DNA of 64,000 nt. Origin: Maridesulfovibrio zosterae DSM 11974. GTDB lineage: Bacteria > Desulfobacterota > Desulfovibrionia > Desulfovibrionales > Desulfovibrionaceae. The stretch covers positions 585,528 to 649,527 of the forward strand of contig NZ_KE384342.1 of NCBI RefSeq assembly GCF_000425265.1. The letters are read 5' to 3'. The translations under genes were made by a program, and so were the position numbers. Shown in pieces: positions 17,432 to 27,436 of the stretch; positions within the stretch are counted from its first letter, which is position 1, and each line of letters begins with the position of its first letter. Under the pieces are notes generated by a model. It searched no databases and was not told the origin of the DNA. It saw nothing but the letters and a program-made list of their open reading frames with translations.

Positions 17432-19525
17432 ATGGCCGATTTTATTCTCGAAATTGGAATTGAAGAGATGCCCGCTCGCTTTGTTCCGCGTCTTGGCATC
17501 GACATTAAAGATATATTCAGCGAATTGCTTGAAGAAAACATGATTGATTGTGAAAGTGTTGAAGCTTTTGCAACACCGCGTAGACTAACTCTTTTTGTTA
17601 AAGAAATGTCAGCTATGCAGCGTCAGATTGTGGAGGAAGTCTCCGGACCTCCTGCCAGAATTGCATACGATGCAGATGGTAATCCTACGAAAGCTCTTGA
17701 AGGTTTTGCTAAATCTCAAGGTATTGCGATCGAAGATATTTACACTCTTGAAACAGACAAAGGTGATTACCTGGCAGCAAAGAAAACAGTTGGCGGTGGT
17801 AAAACTATTGCTATTCTACCTGAGCTTTGCACAACTGCTATAAAAAAACTTTCTTTTCCCAAGAGAATGAAGTGGGGTAATCTTGACTTCGCTTTTGGAC
17901 GTCCTCTGCGCTGGATGCTTTGTCTTTTCGGGGCAGATGTTGTTGATTTTGAATTAGCAGGACTTACTTCTGGACGTAAGACTTTTGGTCATCGTGTAAT
18001 GGGAGCCGGTCCATGGGATGTTGCAACAGCTGCTGATTACTTTTCTGTGATCAAAGAAAAATGTTCAGTTGTCATTTCTCCTGATGAACGCGGTGAATTT
18101 GTTCGCAGCGAAGGCGACAAACTTGCTTCTGAACTGAACGGTTCAGTTGTCTGGAAAGAGTCATTGCTCCAAGAAGTAAGCAATCTGGTTGAATTACCGA
18201 TGCCTATTATTGGAAATTTTGACGAATCTTTTCTAGAACTCCCCAAAGAAGTTCTGCTTACAAGCATGGAAAGCCATCAAAAATGTTTTGGTATTCAGAA
18301 GGATGATGGAGAACTTCTTCCTCATTTTCTCTGTACACTGAACCTTATTCCCAAAGACATGGATCTGGTCCGTAAGGGATGGGAAAAAGTTCTTAAAGCA
18401 AGGCTTGAAGACGGTCGTTTCTTTTGGAAAAAAGATCTCGATACAGATTTCAGCGTATGGCTTGAAAAACTTGAACATGTAGTGTTCCTTGGACCTCTTG
18501 GTTCCATGGGTGATAAATCTCGCAGACTTGAAAGACTTGCAGCTCTTATTGCAGGTAAAATAGATGCGTCATTACAGACTGAAATGGCTCGAGCAGGCCG
18601 CATTGCTAAAGCTGATCTAGTTTCTGAAATGGTTAATGAATTTGACAAACTTCAGGGCATGATGGGCGGAATATATGCTTCCAAACGCGGTGAAGATGAA
18701 GTAGTCTGTAAGGCTCTCTACGAACAGTACCTGCCTGCCGGAGCGGAAAGCCCGGTTCCGTCCACTATCGGTGGAGCAATTATTTCTATGACTGATAAAG
18801 CTGACACACTGGTCGGCTGTTTCGGTCTTAACAAAATCCCCACTGGCGCAAACGATACCTACGCGCTTAGGCGCGCCGCTCTAGGTATCGTGCGCATGAT
18901 TATAGAATTCGGTTTTAGAGTTGATATAGTTGAAATCATGGACATGGCTTACGATGGCTATGCCAAAAACATCAAATGGAAACTTGAAAAAACTGAAGTG
19001 ATTGAGAAGCTTGGTGATTTTATCTCCAGCAGACTCCGTGCTTATTTTACCGGTCAAGGCTATGAAACAAGAGTTGTTGATGCTGCTTTAGGTGCCGGTT
19101 TCAGAGATGTAACAGCTCTCAAAGCTCGGGTTGAAGCTCTGGCTAAATTTGCCGAGACTGACGGTTTTGAACAGTCTGTGCTGACTTTTAAACGCGCAGC
19201 TAACATTATTAAAAAGCAAGATAGTGAAAGAGAAGCGACACTTACTGGCGGGTTTGAAATAGATCGGCTGGTTGAGAAGCAGGAAATTGAGCTTGCAACT
19301 AAGCTTGACGAAACTGCTGACCGTTTTGAAGAACTGTGGGAAAATGACGAGTTTGGTAAACTGTTCGCAATCCTCGGCGAACTCAGACCCGTTGTTGATG
19401 CTTTCTTTGATAATGTTATGGTTAATTGCGAAGATAAAGGCCTTCGTTTTAACCGTCTTAACCTGCTGCAGGCGCTTGTTGACCGTCTCAGTAGACTGGC
19501 TGATTTTGGCGCTCTCCAAGTCTAG
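17432..19525 (+). CDS. glyS: Glycyl-tRNA synthetase beta subunit
   Basis: The beta subunit binds tRNA-Gly and completes the tetrameric enzyme. The best start is the ATG at 17432 (MADFILEIGIEEMPARF, the universal family N-terminus) with GGAAA before it; an in-frame TTG at 17402 would overlap glyQ. The 697-residue protein has typical segments such as FPKRMKWG, FGRPLRW and MESHQKCFGI, and a C-terminal anticodon-binding-type helical domain. Cotranscribed with glyQ. Confidence 0.96.
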   Translation: MADFILEIGIEEMPARFVPRLGIDIKDIFSELLEENMIDCESVEAFATPRRLTLFVKEMSAMQRQIVEEVSGPPARIAYDADGNPTKALEGFAKSQGIAIEDIYTLETDKGDYLAAKKTVGGGKTIAILPELCTTAIKKLSFPKRMKWGNLDFAFGRPLRWMLCLFGADVVDFELAGLTSGRKTFGHRVMGAGPWDVATAADYFSVIKEKCSVVISPDERGEFVRSEGDKLASELNGSVVWKESLLQEVSNLVELPMPIIGNFDESFLELPKEVLLTSMESHQKCFGIQKDDGELLPHFLCTLNLIPKDMDLVRKGWEKVLKARLEDGRFFWKKDLDTDFSVWLEKLEHVVFLGPLGSMGDKSRRLERLAALIAGKIDASLQTEMARAGRIAKADLVSEMVNEFDKLQGMMGGIYASKRGEDEVVCKALYEQYLPAGAESPVPSTIGGAIISMTDKADTLVGCFGLNKIPTGANDTYALRRAALGIVRMIIEFGFRVDIVEIMDMAYDGYAKNIKWKLEKTEVIEKLGDFISSRLRAYFTGQGYETRVVDAALGAGFRDVTALKARVEALAKFAETDGFEQSVLTFKRAANIIKKQDSEREATLTGGFEIDRLVEKQEIELATKLDETADRFEELWENDEFGKLFAILGELRPVVDAFFDNVMVNCEDKGLRFNRLNLLQALVDRLSRLADFGALQV

Positions 19526-19601
19526 GTCAGAAGCCTTTTTTTGGCAGATTAAGTTAATGCTGTCTTTTTGTGTTTTTATCATGAAAAAAATGGTATTTAA
19601 C

Positions 19602-19630
19602 TTGACAGTTGCAGGTGTTTTTAGTTAAAG
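19602..19630 (+). promoter_or_regulatory. Candidate promoter for rpsT
   Basis: A perfect TTGACA at 19602-19607 lies about 95 bases before the rpsT start, with a poor -10 candidate (TTAAAG, 19625-19630) at 17-base spacing. It fits independent transcription of a ribosomal protein gene, but only the -35 is convincing. Confidence 0.35.
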
Positions 19631-19701
19631 ACACTCTTCGTTTGCACGTAATCCTGTGTAAGCAGGTTAAAAAATAGAAATTTAATTTAAGGAGAAATAC
19701 C

Positions 19702-19965
19702 TTGGCGAATCATAAATCCGCACTCAAAAGACACCGTCAGAGCCTTGCTCGTAATGAGCGTAACAACATGGTACGTACCCGTATCAAAAACGTTGTAAAA
19801 GAAGTTCGTTCTGCTGTTGAAGCTAACGATACTGAACTTGCATCATCTGCTCTCCGTAAGGCAACTGCTGTTCTTGATAAGGCAGCTACTAAAAAGGTAA
19901 TCCACGCTCGCACAGCAGCTCGCAGGATTTCCCGCCTTCACGCAGCCGTTAATAAAATGGCTTAG
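19702..19965 (+). CDS. rpsT: 30S ribosomal protein S20
   Basis: Binds 16S rRNA early in small-subunit assembly. The 87-residue, lysine/arginine-rich helical protein begins [20 protein letters not shown], the classic S20 N-terminus, after a TTG start with AAGGAGA seven bases upstream. UUG starts are also used by rpsT in other bacteria and are linked to autogenous control there; whether that holds here is inferred only. Confidence 0.97.
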   Translation: MANHKSALKRHRQSLARNERNNMVRTRIKNVVKEVRSAVEANDTELASSALRKATAVLDKAATKKVIHARTAARRISRLHAAVNKMA

Positions 19966-19994
19966 TGTCTTAGATTTATTTTACAAGACATTTC

Positions 19995-20024
19995 AGCCCG
20001 TTGCATTTTTTGCAGCGGGCTTTT
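19995..20024 (+). terminator. Terminator after rpsT
   Basis: An 11-base stem (AGCCCGTTGCA paired with TGCAGCGGGCT, one G-U pair) with a five-T loop, followed by TTTT, lies 30 bases after the rpsT stop. Confidence 0.9.
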
Positions 20025-20029
20025 CGTGT

Positions 20030-20322
20030 TTATTTTTTTTCTTTATTTTTTGAATGTGATTATAGTTGTTCATTCTTCAATGTTTTTTTATTTATGGATG
20101 GTGATGTTTGAGAGCAACATTGTGCTTTATGATTCTTCATTTACAAACTTTTCTAGTTAGTTGATATATTTTATTAACAGAGTATAGAGCTATTTGATGA
20201 ATATTATCATCAGACAGTGGTAATGTTGCTGTAATTCAGCTATCAGGTTATAAGCAAATACTGATTTCAACTGTATTTTTTATACTTTAAATATTGGGTG
20301 TAATTCTTACAAGGAGTAGTTT
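20030..20322. other. Non-coding AT-rich gap before trkA
   Basis: About 290 bases with no convincing ORF. It must contain the trkA promoter; no consensus hexamer pair, operator or hairpin stood out. Confidence 0.5.
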
Positions 20323-21687
20323 TTGAGAGTTATAATAGTAGGAGCCGGAGAGGTTGGGTTTAATGTAGCCAGACGTCTTTCCGGAGAAAATAAAGATGTT
20401 GTTGTGATCGACAAGGATCCGAAAGCTCTTAGTAAGGTCTCAGATTCACTTGATGTTCAGACTATTCAGGGGTCAGGTTCAAGTCCGGAAATATTGGAGA
20501 AAGCAGGGGTAGAAGAAGCTGATATTTTTCTTGCAGTTACAGATAAGGATGAGATCAATCTTTTAGCAACTTTTTTTGCTAACCGTATGGCTCCGAAAGT
20601 TATTAAACTCGCTCGTATTAGAAATGAAGATTATACTAAATATTCAGAGATGTTCACTAAGGGTGATCTACGGATAGATACTGTAATTAACCCTGACGAA
20701 GAGGTTGTTGAGTCTATTTTGCGGGTTATGAGTATTCCAGGTGCGGTTGAAATTAATGATTTTGTAGGTGGTAAAGTTCGTTTGATCGGTGTTAAATTGC
20801 CAGATCAAAGTCCTTTGGTCGGGGTAGCTCTAATGAATGTCAGAGAACACTTAGGTGATGTTGATGTTGTTATTGCTGCTTTAGTGCGCGATGACAGGCT
20901 GATTATTCCCGGAGGTCTGGATACAATCGAGCAAGGGGATATCGTTTATTTTACCTGCATCCGTGACCATCAGGATATGTTGTTGCAGCGAGCAGGTATT
21001 CTTTCTGATCCAATACGTAAGGTTATGATTGTTGGTGGTGGTAATGTAGGCTTTTTATTAGCCCAGGCATTGGATAATAAAAACTATCACACCCGCTTGC
21101 TCGATCATGATGCCGAAAGGTGTAGTGTGCTTTCTGAGTTACTGGACAGAGTGATCGTTCTCCATGGTGATGGTACAGATCAAGATCTGCTTAGAGAGGA
21201 GAATGTCGGTGATCTAGATATGGTTATTGCTGTTACCGGTGAGGAGGAGATGAATATCCTTTCCTGTCTACTGGCAAAGAATCTTGGAACTCGTAAAACT
21301 ATTACCCGGATTAATAACTTTGCATATATTCCACTCATTCAGCCTATAGGTATTGATCATCTGGTATGTCCAAGACTCTCTGCTATTAATTCTATTTTGC
21401 ATTTTGTCAGGCAGGGGAAGGTTATTTCTGCTGTTTCAATTAAGGGAGAAGAAGCAGAAGCTCTTGAAGCCATTGCTCAGGAAAAATCAGGTATTGTAGG
21501 TAAGCCTATTATGGATCTGGATCTGCCTAAAGGGACTTTGATACTATGCTTTCAGCGCGGCGAAGAAGTTATTATTCCTACCGGGTTGACTATTATTGAA
21601 CCAAACGATCGTTTACTGATTATTTCTACTCATAAGAATATCCCTAAGATTGAAAAGGCCCTTACCACCAAGTTGGAGTTGTATTAA
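20323..21687 (+). CDS. trkA: Trk potassium uptake regulatory subunit TrkA
   Basis: Cytoplasmic NAD(H)-binding gating subunit of the Trk K+ uptake system. The 454-residue protein has two RCK units: each has a Rossmann motif (IIVGAGEVGFNVARRL at the start and MIVGGGNVGFLLAQAL near residue 230) and a TrkA-C domain. The start is a TTG with AAGGAG about eight bases upstream. Its TAA overlaps the trkH ATG by one base (TAATG), so the pair is translationally coupled. Confidence 0.95.
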   Translation: MRVIIVGAGEVGFNVARRLSGENKDVVVIDKDPKALSKVSDSLDVQTIQGSGSSPEILEKAGVEEADIFLAVTDKDEINLLATFFANRMAPKVIKLARIRNEDYTKYSEMFTKGDLRIDTVINPDEEVVESILRVMSIPGAVEINDFVGGKVRLIGVKLPDQSPLVGVALMNVREHLGDVDVVIAALVRDDRLIIPGGLDTIEQGDIVYFTCIRDHQDMLLQRAGILSDPIRKVMIVGGGNVGFLLAQALDNKNYHTRLLDHDAERCSVLSELLDRVIVLHGDGTDQDLLREENVGDLDMVIAVTGEEEMNILSCLLAKNLGTRKTITRINNFAYIPLIQPIGIDHLVCPRLSAINSILHFVRQGKVISAVSIKGEEAEALEAIAQEKSGIVGKPIMDLDLPKGTLILCFQRGEEVIIPTGLTIIEPNDRLLIISTHKNIPKIEKALTTKLELY

Positions 21688-23141
21688 TGCGTTGGCAAGT
21701 TGTTCTGAATATTATTGGAGCACTGACTCTGTGTGTAGGGCTGACAATGTTTTTTCCTCTAGCATTCTCACTTTATTATCAGGATGCAGGGATATTACCT
21801 CTTGTAAAATCACTGATAGTTACGTCAATTTGCGGGCTGGTTCTGTTTTTTGTTTTCAAAGGAAAAGATGAAAATAGGGGACTCAGTCACCGTGAAGGTA
21901 TGGCTATTGTTGCTCTGGGCTGGGTCTCTGCCGGATTTTTTGGAAGCCTGCCATTTTATTTCGGGGATGTTTTTGTAAATTTTGTGGATTGTTTTTTTGA
22001 ATCTCTTTCAGGTTTCACCACCACTGGCGCATCGGTGATGATGGATATTGAAAAAAATGCCAAAGGTATTCTTTTCTGGCGTAGCCTTACTCACTGGCTG
22101 GGGGGGATGGGAATTATTGTTTTGTCTCTTGCAATCCTTCCTTTTCTTGGAGTGGGGGGAATGCAGTTGTATAAAGCTGAAGTTCCAGGTCCTGTTCCAG
22201 ATAAGCTTAAACCTCGCATTAAAGATACAGCACTGGTTCTCTGGAAAGTTTACCTGCTTTTTTCTGCCATTGAAGCAGTTTTGTTGATGTTTGGCGGAAT
22301 GGATTTTTTTGATTCACTTTGTCATACTTTCGGAACACTTGCTACGGGTGGATTTTCTACCAAAAATACATCTGTAGCATATTTTCAGAGTGCGTATATT
22401 GATTACGTCATTACAGCATTTATGATTGTTGCAGCGATTAATTTCAGCCTGCATTATCAAATGATTAAAGGTCGTCCGCTTCTTTTATGGCGAGATCCTG
22501 AGTTCAGATTTTTCGGTATAATTACGCTGGTAGTTACTGCGATAATAACTGCCTCTGTTTATTCGGCTACTAATTATGATTCTTTTGCTGACTCTTTCCG
22601 GTATACATCATTTCAGGTTGCATCCATTATGAGTACTACTGGTTTTGCTACCGCAGATTATGAAATATGGCCTGCTGTTGCGCAAGGTCTGCTTTTGCTC
22701 TGTATGTTTCTTGGCGGCTGCGCTGGATCAACAAGCGGAGGGATGAAACATCTACGTATTATGCTCCTGCTGAAACAGGCTTATCAGGAAGTTTTTAGAA
22801 TTATTCATCCGAGGTCTGTAAATAGGGTTAAACTAGGCAAGACAGTCGTTAAGGCTGAGACAATGAACGATATCCTGGGATTTTGTGTTCTTTGGCTGGT
22901 ACTTTTTGTTGTTTGCGGACTGATTGTAGCCGCGACCGGTGTTGATGTTGTTTCTTCTTTTGCCGCTTCACTTGCATGTATAGGGAATATAGGCCCTGGT
23001 ATAGGAAGCGTCGGACCAACTGAAAATTATGCTCATATACCTGAACTTGGGAAGTGGGCTTTAATATTTGCAATGTTGTTGGGAAGGCTTGAAATTTATA
23101 CTGTGGTAGTGCTTTGTGTGCCTGAATTCTGGCGCAAATAA
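21687..23141 (+). CDS. trkH: Trk potassium uptake channel subunit TrkH
   Basis: Membrane subunit of the Trk K+ uptake system. The 484-residue, highly hydrophobic protein carries the four pore-loop repeats of the superfamily; the selectivity-loop glycines are visible in FESLSGFTTTGASVM, GTLATGGFST, SIMSTTGFAT and ACIGNIGPG. It is coupled to trkA by a one-base overlap and ends at a strong terminator. Confidence 0.95.
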   Translation: MRWQVVLNIIGALTLCVGLTMFFPLAFSLYYQDAGILPLVKSLIVTSICGLVLFFVFKGKDENRGLSHREGMAIVALGWVSAGFFGSLPFYFGDVFVNFVDCFFESLSGFTTTGASVMMDIEKNAKGILFWRSLTHWLGGMGIIVLSLAILPFLGVGGMQLYKAEVPGPVPDKLKPRIKDTALVLWKVYLLFSAIEAVLLMFGGMDFFDSLCHTFGTLATGGFSTKNTSVAYFQSAYIDYVITAFMIVAAINFSLHYQMIKGRPLLLWRDPEFRFFGIITLVVTAIITASVYSATNYDSFADSFRYTSFQVASIMSTTGFATADYEIWPAVAQGLLLLCMFLGGCAGSTSGGMKHLRIMLLLKQAYQEVFRIIHPRSVNRVKLGKTVVKAETMNDILGFCVLWLVLFVVCGLIVAATGVDVVSSFAASLACIGNIGPGIGSVGPTENYAHIPELGKWALIFAMLLGRLEIYTVVVLCVPEFWRK

Positions 23142-23165
23142 GAATAATATAAATAGTTACTTAAC

Positions 23166-23198
23166 AGTCCGTTCAAAATATTTTGAGCGGACTTTTTT
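23166..23198. terminator. Terminator after trkH, shared with the GNAT gene
   Basis: A 13-base stem (23166-23178 with 23181-23193, one G-U pair) followed by six Ts on the plus strand. The convergent GNAT gene ends at 23197, inside the tail. Confidence 0.88.
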
Positions 23199-23619
23199 AT
23201 ATAGTAAAGCCTTTTTCTTTCATTGCATTAGCATTAATGAAGGCCGCCATTCCTGTTTTCATTTTACGGAATTTCTGTTTGGCATAAAAATTTTCTTTTC
23301 CGGGAGCTGCGTATAATATTACGTTACAACCGGATAGCTTTTCCATTAGGGCATCCATGAGTGTCTTTCCAAGGCCCATTCCTTGATATTCAGGGATTAC
23401 AGCCACGTCATAGATGGCCGCTTGATATGCTCCGTCACTGAGTGCTCTGCCAAATCCGATCAGCTGGTTGTCAGTGTATATGAATACCGTAACATAACTG
23501 TTTTCAAATGCTTTTTGATGAGTATCATTATCGAAATATGCCATTCCTACATCTTTCAAAGTTTTTGTTACAACCTGCCAGTTAATATCTGTGCAATCGT
23601 ATTTGATCTGAATATCCAT
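23197..23619 (-). CDS. GNAT family N-acetyltransferase
   Basis: A 140-residue protein of the Gcn5-related acetyltransferase fold. The acetyl-CoA-binding signature is PEYQGMGLGKTLMDALMEKL (about residues 85-104), preceded by the beta-strand IYDVAVI. The substrate cannot be predicted. It is monocistronic between two terminators. Confidence 0.88.
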   Translation of the reverse strand: MDIQIKYDCTDINWQVVTKTLKDVGMAYFDNDTHQKAFENSYVTVFIYTDNQLIGFGRALSDGAYQAAIYDVAVIPEYQGMGLGKTLMDALMEKLSGCNVILYAAPGKENFYAKQKFRKMKTGMAAFINANAMKEKGFTI

Positions 23620-23652
23620 AAATCAGTACTCCATAGATAATTTTAAAATAAA

Positions 23653-23678
23653 TGGGGAGGCTTTAAAAAGCCTCCCCA
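23653..23678 (-). terminator. Terminator of the nad operon
   Basis: A perfect 12-base GC-rich inverted repeat (23653-23664 with 23667-23678) lies 22 bases past the nadB stop and is followed on the minus strand by a T-rich stretch. It separates the nad genes from the GNAT gene. Confidence 0.85.
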
Positions 23679-23700
23679 TAAAGAGTCTTTTGTAAATGGT

Positions 23701-25311
23701 TTAATCTATACGATAATGACATCCGATGCTTTTTTTATTTCGCAGGGCTGCAATAGTTACTATCATAGCTGATTGGCAACCATGGAATAAATCAATAATT
23801 GGTCTGCTTATAGGAGTTTCTTTGTAAAATGATCTTAGATTCCTGTTAAGGTTTTGAAGATCATTAATTGCTCTATTCAGTCGTGCCGTTGATCTGGTTA
23901 TACCAACGTAGTTCCACATTACACTGCGGATAAATGTCCAGTCCTGTGCAATCAGAGCTGGGTCTTCATTGGCATTTGTTCCGGGGCTTTCCCAATCTGG
24001 GATAGCATTCAATACTTTTTTGCTGATAGCTGATTTTTTGGATGCTCTTAAGCCGATATCTTCACCGGCTGTGTATCCCCATAGCATACCTTCAAGCAAA
24101 GAAGTACTTGCAAGACGGTTTCCACCATGAACTCCTGTACATGAACATTCTCCGACAGCATATAGTCCATCAAGAGTTGTTTTACCCTTTTCATCCACAA
24201 GAATACCGCCGCAAAAATAATGAGCAGCCGGTACAACCGGAATCGGTTGTTTGGTTATATCCAATCCGGTTTCAAGACACCTTCCGTAAATAGTAGGAAA
24301 TCTAGTAGTTAGATTGTGTTTAACATGATTAGCTGCATCAAGATACACGCACTCTTCTTCTGTTTTAAGCATTTCTTCAAGTATGGAGCGGGTCACAATA
24401 TCACGCGGTGCTAGATCTGCACGAGGATCGTAACGATGCATGAATGCTTCACCTGAAGAATTTATCAATTTTGCTCCTTCGCCGCGGACTGCTTCTGAAA
24501 TCAGAAATCTACGCGTAGCGCGGGAGCGAGTCCCCTGATAGAAAGCTGTCGGATGGAACTGAACCATTTCAGCATTAATCACTCTTGCTTTAGCGCGGTT
24601 AGCCATTGCAACACCTGACCCTATTGATCCGGTAGTATTGGTGGTATGCAGGTAAACCTGACCAAGCCCTCCAGTTGCAAGGACAGTGTGATCAGCCAGA
24701 AGAGTTTCAACAACATCTTTGGATTCATTATAAACATATGCACCAAGACATCTATTGCTCAAAGTATACATAAACTCTGTACCCATGGCATGGTGATGAT
24801 TGGTGAGTAAATCAATTGCTGTACGGCTGCTGCAGACGTTTATGTATGGATGCTCAGCAACGCTCTTGCTAAGAATTTCCATAATTGACTGTCCTGTGTG
24901 GTCTGCACAGTAAAGAATACGCGGGACAGCGTGTCCTCCTTCACGGGTCAGACTGTATTCTCCGTCATCTTCTTTATGAAAAGGGACCGGATATTTTTCA
25001 AGCAGTAACTTTTTTAAAATATCCGGACCGTTTTTAGATATAGCACGCACAGCTCTTTTGTTGTTGTAATTCCAACCTGCTGTGTAGATGTCCTTTTCCA
25101 GTAATTTAGGAGAATCACCTGTCCCGGTATACACAATCCCGCCTTGAGCGAGTCGTGTGTTTCCTGTAAAAAGATCTTCTCCCTGTGTTAACAGCGTAAC
25201 TTCTATACCTTTTTCTGCTATCGTCAGAGCTGATATACATCCGGCGATTCCTGATCCGATTACTAAAACTTCTGTTTTCATTCGGTTTTCTTGCATGCCA
25301 ATATATCTCAT
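23701..25311 (-). CDS. nadB: L-aspartate oxidase
   Basis: FAD enzyme that oxidises L-aspartate to iminoaspartate, the first step of de novo NAD synthesis; anaerobes use fumarate as electron acceptor. The protein has the FAD-binding VLVIGSGIAGCISALT motif, the fumarate reductase-like HPTAFYQGTRSRATRRFLISEAVRGEG active-site region, and GLYAVGECSCTGVHGGNRLASTSLLEG. Three in-frame ATGs (25311, 25296, 25281) are possible starts, none with a strong ribosome site; the 25281 start (MKTEVLVIGSG) fits the family N-terminus best. It follows nadA by 46 bases. Confidence 0.94.
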   Translation of the reverse strand: MRYIGMQENRMKTEVLVIGSGIAGCISALTIAEKGIEVTLLTQGEDLFTGNTRLAQGGIVYTGTGDSPKLLEKDIYTAGWNYNNKRAVRAISKNGPDILKKLLLEKYPVPFHKEDDGEYSLTREGGHAVPRILYCADHTGQSIMEILSKSVAEHPYINVCSSRTAIDLLTNHHHAMGTEFMYTLSNRCLGAYVYNESKDVVETLLADHTVLATGGLGQVYLHTTNTTGSIGSGVAMANRAKARVINAEMVQFHPTAFYQGTRSRATRRFLISEAVRGEGAKLINSSGEAFMHRYDPRADLAPRDIVTRSILEEMLKTEEECVYLDAANHVKHNLTTRFPTIYGRCLETGLDITKQPIPVVPAAHYFCGGILVDEKGKTTLDGLYAVGECSCTGVHGGNRLASTSLLEGMLWGYTAGEDIGLRASKKSAISKKVLNAIPDWESPGTNANEDPALIAQDWTFIRSVMWNYVGITRSTARLNRAINDLQNLNRNLRSFYKETPISRPIIDLFHGCQSAMIVTIAALRNKKSIGCHYRID

Positions 25312-25357
25312 AACTTACGGCAGCCTTTTCAGGTTCCGGCTAAAGATTTAACTAAAC

Positions 25358-26380
25358 TTAAGCACAGACTTGGAGCATTCTTTCGAGAGCTGTTTTTGCA
25401 TGCGCTCTAATTTCATCGGAGACATCTTCATACTCAGAGGTGTCTAGATTTATCAGGAGATCTGCAAGATTTTTTTCATTAATTTTAGCCATATTACTAC
25501 AGATACTGATTCCAAGAGGGATAATATTTTTTTCAGGGAACATATTTTTCAATCTGTTAACCAGATTGGTTTCAGTTCCGATAACAATAGTAGCTCCCTC
25601 AGGAGATTCATTAACGTACTTGATCAGATATGACGTAGACCCGTCACCGTCAGCAGCATGTACTAATTCCGGCGGGCATTCTGGGTGAACAATGATTTTA
25701 CAGCCGGGATATTCTTTGCGAAATTTTTCAATCTGAGAAAGTTTAAATCTCTGATGAATAGCGCACAGTCCGGGCCAGATGAGTAAATCTTTATCCACTG
25801 TTTTCTGAGTATCAATCTTTTCACCTTTACCACGGATATCAAGGAGTATTCGTTTTTCATCAGGAATACCAATTTTGTCCGCAGTGTTTAGAGCAAGATT
25901 TTTATCAGGCAGAAAGAGTACTCCGTCGCCTTGCTTTAATGCCCATTTGAGCATCTTTTCAGCATTGGCTGATGTGCAGACAGAGCCTCCATGTTTACCG
26001 CATACAGTTTTCACTGCAGCAGGGGTATTTACATAAGCTAGCGGAATTATTTTTCTTCCGGTCTCATTAAGTATTTTGGTTAGGACTTTATCAACCAGCC
26101 ATGCCGGTGCCATATTTGCCATTACGCAACCTGCGCTGGCATCCGGGATATATACTTTTTGATTATCCCTGCGCACGATAGCTGCTGATTCGGCCATGAA
26201 ATGAACACCGCAGAATACAATATATTCTGCTTCAAGTTTCTCAATCTGACGGGCAAGTTCAAGTGAATCGCCTTTAAGATCAGTATGCCTGATGATTTCA
26301 TCAGACTGGTAATGGTGTCCTAAAATTGCCAGCCTCTTACCGTATTTTCTTTTTTGCTCAGCAATAATATCTGAATACAT
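25358..26380 (-). CDS. nadA: Quinolinate synthase
   Basis: [4Fe-4S] enzyme condensing iminoaspartate with dihydroxyacetone phosphate to quinolinate. The 340-residue protein has the family's LAILGHHYQSDEI start, three pseudo-repeats, and the cluster cysteines in GGSVCTSANA, IVHPECPPE and GISICSNM. It lies 12 bases after nadC and 46 bases before nadB; channelling of the unstable iminoaspartate between NadB and NadA explains the grouping. Confidence 0.96.
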   Translation of the reverse strand: MYSDIIAEQKRKYGKRLAILGHHYQSDEIIRHTDLKGDSLELARQIEKLEAEYIVFCGVHFMAESAAIVRRDNQKVYIPDASAGCVMANMAPAWLVDKVLTKILNETGRKIIPLAYVNTPAAVKTVCGKHGGSVCTSANAEKMLKWALKQGDGVLFLPDKNLALNTADKIGIPDEKRILLDIRGKGEKIDTQKTVDKDLLIWPGLCAIHQRFKLSQIEKFRKEYPGCKIIVHPECPPELVHAADGDGSTSYLIKYVNESPEGATIVIGTETNLVNRLKNMFPEKNIIPLGISICSNMAKINEKNLADLLINLDTSEYEDVSDEIRAHAKTALERMLQVCA

Positions 26381-26392
26381 CTATTGTATTAC

Positions 26393-27265
26393 CTACATTG
26401 ATATAATCTTCATGCTCATATCAGAGTATTTAGCAGAATGAGTGATTCTTCCCACTGAAATGTAGTCCGGACCAGCTTCTGCAAGTCCAGCAATTGTTTC
26501 AAGGGTCACATTTCCACTGATTTCTGTTTCAATTTCATCAGGAATGGTTGCAATTGCAGCTTTAGCTTCTTCAAAAGTCATATTGTCGAGCATAATGCGC
26601 TCAACTTTACAAGCAATAGCTTCGTTGACTTCTTCCTGGTTACGGCATTCAACTTCAATAGGAGGGCATTCTTCGTATTTTGCACGAAGTTTGTCGACCG
26701 CTGAAGTAATAGAGCCTGCACGATCGATGTGATTGTCCTTAAGCATAAGCATTTCCACAAGATTGAGTCTGTGGTTTTGCGCTCCGCCTACAAGTACAGC
26801 ATATTTTTCAGGATAACGCAGTCCGGGAAGGGTTTTACGAGTATCCAGAAGAATGGTTTCGCTGTGATCAAGAGCATCAACGTACTTACGTGTTTCTGTA
26901 GCAATACCGGACATGTGAGCAATGAAGTTGAGGATTACCCGTTCCGCTTTAAGGAGCAGGGCTGCAGGCCCTTGAATAGCGGCAATGAGCGTTCCAGTGG
27001 AGATTTTTTCACCTTCATCTACATTTAAATGCACCTGACACTTATTTTCCTGATCTGCAAATTCAAGAATCAAGTTAATTAACGGCAAACCGGCTACAAC
27101 AGTATCTTCTTTAGCAATGATTTGAGCTGTAGCAATATCTTCAGGTTCAAACAGGCCCAGAGAGGTCAAATCAGGACCGTCTTCGCTTAAAGCTATTCTT
27201 ATAGTGGCTAGAAGGAACATTTTCGCTTCTGCCTGAAAAAAATCATTAAATGTGTTTTTAGTCAT
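26393..27265 (-). CDS. nadC: Nicotinate-nucleotide pyrophosphorylase (carboxylating)
   Basis: Converts quinolinate and PRPP to nicotinate mononucleotide with release of CO2. The frame is open back to 27346, but the ATG at 27265 (MTKNTFNDFFQAEAKMFL) has an AGGA site six bases upstream and gives the normal 290 residues. Motifs: LNFIAHMSGIAT, LDTRKTLPGLRYPEKYAVLVGGAQNHR, VEVECRNQEEV. It is the first gene of nadC-nadA-nadB. No NiaR or NrtR operator was recognised. Confidence 0.95.
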   Translation of the reverse strand: MTKNTFNDFFQAEAKMFLLATIRIALSEDGPDLTSLGLFEPEDIATAQIIAKEDTVVAGLPLINLILEFADQENKCQVHLNVDEGEKISTGTLIAAIQGPAALLLKAERVILNFIAHMSGIATETRKYVDALDHSETILLDTRKTLPGLRYPEKYAVLVGGAQNHRLNLVEMLMLKDNHIDRAGSITSAVDKLRAKYEECPPIEVECRNQEEVNEAIACKVERIMLDNMTFEEAKAAIATIPDEIETEISGNVTLETIAGLAEAGPDYISVGRITHSAKYSDMSMKIISM

Positions 27266-27436
27266 ATTAATCCTGTTAAGATTTTGTAACATTAAGTTTG
27301 AGGTCATGTTACGAATTTCCGTATCCCGTTTTATCAAGTAATACAAGGACTGAGAAGGATTTCACAAAATGTTTTTTACAATATATCCTAGTCATAAATT
27401 TTGACCTTTCGGGCTATTTAAGATAGTTGGTTCGCC

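Noticed and set aside
19088-19582. A 164-codon minus-strand ORF over the glyS 3' end
   Set aside because: Asn/Phe/Lys-rich translation of the complementary strand; glyS is complete and continues to 19525.
27266-27436. Mg2+-sensing riboswitch ahead of mgtE
   Set aside because: The gap is short and shows no extended helical pattern or conserved motif that I could match to an M-box.
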